In this document: positions 59,799 to 64,000 of the stretch, one piece after another
How positions within the stretch are numbered: the first letter of the stretch is position 1
Layout of the letters: every line of letters starts with the position of its first letter
Assembly (NCBI RefSeq): GCF_000012745.1
Contig: NC_007404.1
Span: 1,302,001 to 1,366,000 of the forward strand
DNA length: 64,000 bases
From: Thiobacillus denitrificans ATCC 25259
GTDB lineage: Bacteria; Pseudomonadota; Gammaproteobacteria; Burkholderiales; Thiobacillaceae
Direction of reading: 5' to 3'
The notes under the pieces: model-generated
What the model saw: the letters and a program-made list of their open reading frames with translations, nothing else
Databases searched by the model: none
Told to the model about the DNA's origin: nothing
Program-made: the position numbers and the translations under genes

Positions 59799-61331
59799 AT
59801 GAGTGACAACACGAATACTCCGCACGACAGCGACGCGGAGCGGGGAGAGGCCAGCACGCTGAGCCGCCGCGAAATGCTGAAGAGCCTGGGAATGGCTGGC
59901 GCCGTGTGCGCCGTCGGCCTGACCGCCGTCAAGGGGGCACAAGCGGCGCTGCCGACCTTGTCCACGCCGTTCTCGGTGGCGACGAACGAAGGCTTCCCGC
60001 TGCCGAAAAGCCCGGAAGAGATCTGGTCGCTCGACTACGCCGGCAACCTGTTTCCCGGCATGCGCAACGGCCCCGCGCTGTCCGCGTTTTTCTACCCCGC
60101 GACCGGCATGTACATCGAGGACAACGGCTCGATCAAGGTCGCCGACGCGCGCAATTCGCTGATCCGCAACATCTCCAACCTCGGCGACGTGACGATCTTC
60201 AGCGGCAGCATGCAGCAGTATCCGTTCAAGGACGGCAGCGCCGTCGACACGAACTTCAACAGCCCGAACGACATCGACAAGCTCAGCGACGGCACCTACG
60301 TCGTGGGTGATCGCGAGAACAACGCGATCCGCCGCGTGTTCGCCGACGGCTCGGTCAAGACGATCGCCGGCCAGGGCAACTGCAAGAACAAGTACAACGG
60401 CGACCAGAGCATCGGCACCCAGGCGCTGCTCAACCGCCCGTTGACGCTGACCGTCGCCCGCGAGAACACCGCGTGGCACACCGTCGACACGGTCTACTTC
60501 TGCGACCGCGACAACCAGCTGATCCGCAAGCTCGTCCCCAACGGCGACGGCACCTTCGCCGTCGTCACCGTCGCCGGCACGCCGCCGACGCCCGGTGCCG
60601 ACCCCTGCGGCGCCTTGACGTATTACCCCGGCCGCGTCGACGGCCCGACCGCCACGGCGAAATTCCGCGGCGCCTGCGGCATCGTGCTGAGCCCCGATCA
60701 GCGTTACCTCTACATCGCCGAACGCGACAACAACATCGTTCGCTGCATCGACCTGATGAACAACGTCGTCAGCACCTATGCCGGCGTGCTGATGGTCGGC
60801 CAGAAGCAGGGCGCTTTCGTCGACGGCCCAGCCAACGAGGCGCGCTTCAACGGCTGCTCGCAGATCGACTACGACAACGCGGGCAACCTCTACGTCGCCG
60901 ACCGCTTCAACCACGTGATCCGCAAGATCACGCCGAGCGCCGATCCGATGGTCGGCAAGATGGTGTCGACCTACGCCGGCGTGCCGATGCAGAGCGGCCG
61001 CATCAGCGGGCCCGCGAGCAAAGCCAAGTTCTACGAGCCCTGGGGCCTTTCGGTCGACCGCAAGAACAACCTGATCTTCATCGGCGATACGGCGAACAGC
61101 CGCGTAGCCGTGATCGGGCCGTACAAGGCGATCTGGGCCGCATTCGTCGAGCGGGTCAACAAGTCCCGTCTGTTCGAATACCAGCAACTCATGGCGCTGT
61201 ACCAGAACTACTACCGCGGCGAGCAGATGCGCGATCCGCAGATGCCGAAGTCCTACGCCAGCGAAAGCACGGGCGAATTCAGCGCGCCGGACGGCACGCT
61301 GTTCAGCGACGCACCGCGTTCGACCTACTAA
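59799..61331 (+). CDS. Tat-exported NHL-repeat beta-propeller protein
   Basis: The 510-residue protein starts at ATG 59799, after AGAGGAAG. A twin-arginine signal is clear (TLSRREMLKSLGMAGA, then a hydrophobic stretch to KGAQA). The body is built of NHL-type repeats such as SPDQRYLYIAERDNNIVRCI and DNAGNLYVADRFNHVIRKI, with the repeated phrase VSTYAGV; each probably forms one blade. There is no enzyme signature. Tat export of a folded propeller suggests a cofactor or a partner enzyme. It precedes the SoxB-like gene by 57 bases with a hairpin between them. Confidence 0.87.
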   Translation: MSDNTNTPHDSDAERGEASTLSRREMLKSLGMAGAVCAVGLTAVKGAQAALPTLSTPFSVATNEGFPLPKSPEEIWSLDYAGNLFPGMRNGPALSAFFYPATGMYIEDNGSIKVADARNSLIRNISNLGDVTIFSGSMQQYPFKDGSAVDTNFNSPNDIDKLSDGTYVVGDRENNAIRRVFADGSVKTIAGQGNCKNKYNGDQSIGTQALLNRPLTLTVARENTAWHTVDTVYFCDRDNQLIRKLVPNGDGTFAVVTVAGTPPTPGADPCGALTYYPGRVDGPTATAKFRGACGIVLSPDQRYLYIAERDNNIVRCIDLMNNVVSTYAGVLMVGQKQGAFVDGPANEARFNGCSQIDYDNAGNLYVADRFNHVIRKITPSADPMVGKMVSTYAGVPMQSGRISGPASKAKFYEPWGLSVDRKNNLIFIGDTANSRVAVIGPYKAIWAAFVERVNKSRLFEYQQLMALYQNYYRGEQMRDPQMPKSYASESTGEFSAPDGTLFSDAPRSTY

Positions 61332-61340
61332 AGCCAACCC

Positions 61341-61359
61341 GAGGGGGCTCGCCCCCCTC
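61341..61359 (+). repeat. GC-rich intercistronic hairpin between the NHL and SoxB-like genes
   Basis: GAGGGGG and CCCCCTC pair with a 5-base loop. It lies 9 bases after the NHL stop and 30 before the next start, without a T run. It probably sets the ratio of the two proteins through mRNA stability or partial termination. Confidence 0.55.
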
Positions 61360-61388
61360 GTATTCAACCTCAAGTGGAGCAACGAAAA

Positions 61389-63176
61389 ATGCAAAAAGGG
61401 ATTCTTTCCCGGGCCGTACTGGCCACCTTCGCCGCCGGCGCGATCACGGCGGCATTTCCTGTGGCGGGCCAGACGCTCGCCACGACCGCGGCCACCCTGC
61501 CGGTGCAGAAGCCCGCCCCGGACAGCAAGACCATGAAACTCACGCTGCTGCAGATGGGCGACATTCATGGCCACATGATCCCGCGCGCCCACCTGCGCAA
61601 CGACGGCAACGGCGCGATGCTCGGTGGCCTCGCCTACATGTACAGCAAGATCCAGGAGATTCGCGCCAGGAATCCGAACACGCTGTTGTTCAACACCGGT
61701 GACACCATCCAGGGCAGCGCCGAGGCGCTCTACACCAAGGGTCAGGCGCTCGTCGACGTGCTCGACCGCTTCGGCGTCGTCGGCTTCGCGCCCGGCAACT
61801 GGGATTACCTCTACGGCGCCGAGCGCTTCGTCGAGCTCTTCGGCAGCGGACGCTGGGGCGCGGTCGCGGCGAACGTCTATTACGATCCCGCGATCTACCC
61901 CGACAAGGCTGGCCAGACTGTCCTGCCGCCTTACCGCATCCTGACCGTGAACGGCCTGAAGATCGGCGTCATGGGCCTGAGCACCGAGCGCATCACGCTG
62001 GCCCCGGGACCGTTCGCCACCGCCGGCCTGATCGCGACCAGCGAGGGCCAGGAAGTCCCCGGCGTCATCGACACCCTGCGCAATCAGGAAAAGGTCGACC
62101 TCGTCATTCTGGTTTCTGAATTCGGCCTGGCGAAGAACGTCCATTTCGCCGAAAACTTCCCCGGCATCGACGTCGTCCTGTCGGCCGACATGCACGAGGA
62201 AACCCGCGATCCGATCACGACCAGCAACGGCACGATCATCAGCGAGGTCGGCCAGGACGGTACGCGTCTCGGTCAGATCGATCTCGACATCCGTGACGGC
62301 AAGATCGCGAGCTGGAAATACACCTTCAACACGATCGACACGAGCACGATCCGTCCGAACCCGGTCATCGCGCAACTGGTCGCCGAGAAGCGCAAGGAGT
62401 TCGTCGCCGGCAAGTTCTTCAAGAAGCACGTCAATCCGTTCAACGGCATGGTGCTGAAGACGCCGATCGACAAGGTCGTCGGCAAGGCCGATGTCGCGCT
62501 GCATCGTTCCAACTACTCGGACGCCGCCGTTCCGGGCGCGATCGAGGGAACGTCGCACAACTTCATCGCCGATGCCTTCCGCGAGCAGGCCGGTGCCGAT
62601 GTCGGCCACATGCGGGGCTTCCGTTACGGCACGCACATCGCGCCGGGCGACATCAAGCTCGACGATCTGTACCACTACATCGCGATCGGGCCCCAAGTGG
62701 CGAAGACGACGATCACCGGCCAGATGCTCAAGGACGATCTTGAAAACAACGCCGCCGGCTCGTTCAACTCGGACATCTTCAAGTGGACGGGCGGCTGGCA
62801 GCAGGCGCTGAGCGGCGTGCGCTACGACCTCGACCTCTACGCCTCCCTGGGCGCACGCGTGCAGAACGCGCAGGTGTTCAACCAGGCGACCGGTCAGTGG
62901 GAGCCGCTGGATCCGGCCAAGAGCTACAGCTACGCGGGCTATTGGTACGACCAGGCGCCGAAGAAGGTCGGGGCGCTGGTTTCCGCGAACCCCGTCACTG
63001 CGGTGAAGGGCGCCGCCGGCGAGACGCTGGACGGCACCGAGGTCGTCGTCAACTACCTCAAGACGCACAGCGCGAACCCGGGTGAGAGCCGTATCCGCCT
63101 GGTGAACCCGCTGCCGGCGGCGGCTTACGGCAGCGCCGAGATCCAGCCGCTGAAAGGCGTGAGCAGCGCGTACTGA
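61389..63176 (+). CDS. Secreted SoxB-like 5'-nucleotidase-superfamily protein with altered active site (copy 2)
   Basis: The 595-residue protein starts at ATG 61389 after GGAG. It has a signal region (AVLATFAAGAITAAFPVAGQ). Motifs: Asp58/His60 (MGDIHGHM), Gly104-Asp105, Gly136-Asn137-Trp138-Asp139-Tyr140, Glu244 (VSEFG) and His269 (SADMHEE). The C-terminal part is strongly SoxB-like: MRGFRYGTHIAPGDI, DLYHYIAIGPQVAK, FKWTGGWQQALSGVRYDLD. SoxB is the thiosulfohydrolase of the Sox system, but no other sox gene is seen here and two metal-ligand histidines are replaced. The neighbours are an NHL protein and gspG/gspF. True function is unknown. Confidence 0.82.
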   Translation: MQKGILSRAVLATFAAGAITAAFPVAGQTLATTAATLPVQKPAPDSKTMKLTLLQMGDIHGHMIPRAHLRNDGNGAMLGGLAYMYSKIQEIRARNPNTLLFNTGDTIQGSAEALYTKGQALVDVLDRFGVVGFAPGNWDYLYGAERFVELFGSGRWGAVAANVYYDPAIYPDKAGQTVLPPYRILTVNGLKIGVMGLSTERITLAPGPFATAGLIATSEGQEVPGVIDTLRNQEKVDLVILVSEFGLAKNVHFAENFPGIDVVLSADMHEETRDPITTSNGTIISEVGQDGTRLGQIDLDIRDGKIASWKYTFNTIDTSTIRPNPVIAQLVAEKRKEFVAGKFFKKHVNPFNGMVLKTPIDKVVGKADVALHRSNYSDAAVPGAIEGTSHNFIADAFREQAGADVGHMRGFRYGTHIAPGDIKLDDLYHYIAIGPQVAKTTITGQMLKDDLENNAAGSFNSDIFKWTGGWQQALSGVRYDLDLYASLGARVQNAQVFNQATGQWEPLDPAKSYSYAGYWYDQAPKKVGALVSANPVTAVKGAAGETLDGTEVVVNYLKTHSANPGESRIRLVNPLPAAAYGSAEIQPLKGVSSAY

Positions 63177-63236
63177 GGCGTGCGGGGGGCGTCGCCCGAG
63201 TGGGCGGCGCGGCAGTCCCCCGTCGCAGTAAATGTT

Positions 63237-63268
63237 GCGGGCGTCGATCGACGTCGACCGGCGCCCGC
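63237..63268 (+). terminator. Possible hairpin before gspG
   Basis: GCGGGCG and CGCCCGC pair around an 18-base loop between the SoxB-like gene and gspG. A TTGTTTTGC stretch follows a few bases later (63277-63285). It may be a weak terminator or attenuator, so gspG may still be partly co-transcribed. Confidence 0.3.
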
Positions 63269-63301
63269 AGCCAACGGTTGTTTTGCAAGCGAGAGATGCC
63301 C

Positions 63302-63739
63302 ATGCAGTGCAACAAACCCAATTCCCGTTTCCTTGGCAAAAGCCGGGGATTCACGCTCCTCGAACTCCTCGTCGTGCTGGTCATCATCGGCCTGCTCGCG
63401 GGGTACGTGGGGCCCAAGTATTTCGCCCAGATCGGCAAGTCCGAGGTGAAGACCGCGCGCGCTCAGATCGACGCGCTGGAAAAGGCGCTCGACCAGTACC
63501 GCCTCGACGTCGGCCGCTACCCGGCGACCGAACAGGGCCTGGCCGCGCTGACCGAGCGGCCGCAGGACGAAGCCAAATGGGCCGGACCCTACCTCAAGAA
63601 GGCCGCGCCGCTCGACCCCTGGGGCAAGCCCTACGTCTACCAGCAGCCCGGCACCCACGGTGAGTACGACCTGTCTTCCTACGGTACCGACGGCCAGCCT
63701 GGCGGCACCGGCGAATCCGCCGACATCACGAACTGGTAA
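63302..63739 (+). CDS. gspG: Type II secretion major pseudopilin GspG-like
   Basis: The 145-residue protein (ATG 63302; ATG 63296 would add two residues) has a short basic leader cut at the prepilin site Gly-Phe (KSRGFTLLELLVVLVIIGLL). Residues PAPLDPWG-type and SSYGTDGQPGGTGESADI match the GspG globular domain; the latter is the calcium-binding loop. It builds the periplasmic pseudopilus that pushes folded proteins through the outer membrane. Start of a T2SS-like cluster; the neighbouring exported proteins are its likely cargo. Confidence 0.9.
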   Translation: MQCNKPNSRFLGKSRGFTLLELLVVLVIIGLLAGYVGPKYFAQIGKSEVKTARAQIDALEKALDQYRLDVGRYPATEQGLAALTERPQDEAKWAGPYLKKAAPLDPWGKPYVYQQPGTHGEYDLSSYGTDGQPGGTGESADITNW

Positions 63740-63744
63740 GCGCG

Positions 63745-64000
63745 ATGGCACAGTTCGAGGTCCGTGGGGTGGGAAGCGCGTCGGCGATCGTCTCGCTCGT
63801 GCTCGAGGCGCCTGACGCCGCGAGTGCCGAGGCGCGCGCCGCCGCCGACGGCCTGACGGTGCTGTCGGTCCGCCGCCGTGCGAGCGGGGACGGCTGGCGC
63901 CTCGGCCGCGCGAAGCGCTTCCCGCTCCAGCTTTTCACGCAGGAACTGCTGGCCCTGCTCAACGCGGGCCTCGCCCTGGTCGAGGCGCTCGAGGCGCTCG
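63745..64000 (+). CDS. gspF: Type II secretion inner-membrane platform protein GspF, N-terminal part (3' truncated by window)
   Basis: The frame starts at ATG 63745, five bases after gspG, and runs off the right edge. The first 85 residues include a variable start (MAQFEVRGVGSAS) and FTQELLALLNAGLALVEALEAL, the beginning of the T2SF platform domain. It supports the view that gspG opens a secretion operon. The order gspG-gspF differs from the classical gspCDEFG. Confidence 0.8.
   Translation, partial: MAQFEVRGVGSASAIVSLVLEAPDAASAEARAAADGLTVLSVRRRASGDGWRLGRAKRFPLQLFTQELLALLNAGLALVEALEAL

Noticed and set aside
59622..63068. An 1148-codon open frame on the minus strand opposite the NHL and SoxB-like genes, and similar long frames opposite the large kinase (55679-58804), flhA (5692-7692) and the ABC exporter (36582-38312).
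   Set aside because: They lie fully antisense to genes with clear families, have compositions typical of the reverse frame of GC-rich genes (rich in Arg, Asp, His, Val) and show no motif. GC-rich genomes give such frames by chance.
61389..63176. Calling copy 2 a functional SoxB of a Sox thiosulfate system.
   Set aside because: No soxXAYZCD gene is present in the window and two metal-ligand positions are altered, so only SoxB-like is justified.

Overview
The window is a GC-rich, densely coding chromosomal stretch of a motile, environmental betaproteobacterium. The gene set (FlhDC master regulator, flhBAFG-fliA, both a MotAB and a MotCD stator, a group 3b-type hydrogenase, many c-di-GMP proteins) points to the Rhodocyclales (Azoarcus, Thauera, Aromatoleum and relatives). 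This assignment is inference from gene content and protein style, because no rRNA gene is present. No tRNA, rRNA, CRISPR array, insertion sequence or prophage was recognised.

Layout. 1-469: 3' end of a sugar-nucleotide enzyme (ManC/AlgA type). 719-12331: flagellar block on the + strand: flhD, flhC, a membrane-anchored methyltransferase, motA, motB, flhB, flhA, flhF, flhG, fliA, motC, motD. 12391-14784: lon. 14820-16451 (minus): a TetR regulator, tusA and a dsrE2-type gene, with three related TetR-type palindromes. 16593-18958: scpA-scpB-rluB, chromosome segregation and rRNA modification. 19084-19749: a small MscS/CmpX-like membrane protein. 19892-24407: five overlapping genes for an NAD(P)-linked [NiFe]-hydrogenase and its maturation protease. 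24515-34071: c-di-GMP and phosphorelay genes, including an operon of TonB receptor, YfiR, CHASE8-type hybrid kinase and REC-PAS-GGDEF-EAL protein. 34068-36513 (minus): arsC-like gene, dapE, prmB. 36594-40110: Atm1-type ABC exporter, MFS transporter, acetyltransferase. 40279-48109: FAD oxidoreductase, a broken dgcZ-like diguanylate cyclase, an FGE-domain protein, an LpxR-like deacylase, a class V aminotransferase, egtB and a rhodanese-metallo-beta-lactamase fusion. 48305-50832: modABC molybdate transporter.

51047-64000 is the least conventional part. Two secreted proteins of the 5'-nucleotidase/SoxB superfamily share the same altered active site. They flank two complete two-component systems (OmpR type and NarL type) and a Tat-exported NHL-repeat protein. 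The second lies directly upstream of gspG and gspF, the start of a type II secretion-like cluster that runs off the window. I read this as a candidate regulated secretion locus for an exported metal- or sulfur-related enzyme; its function is unknown.

Other points of note: the dgcZ-like gene has lost both a normal start codon and part of its GGDEF domain. The TetR-tusA-dsrE2 unit looks like a self-contained persulfide-responsive regulon. The YfiR/CHASE8 pair appears to rewire the YfiBNR logic from a cyclase to a histidine kinase.
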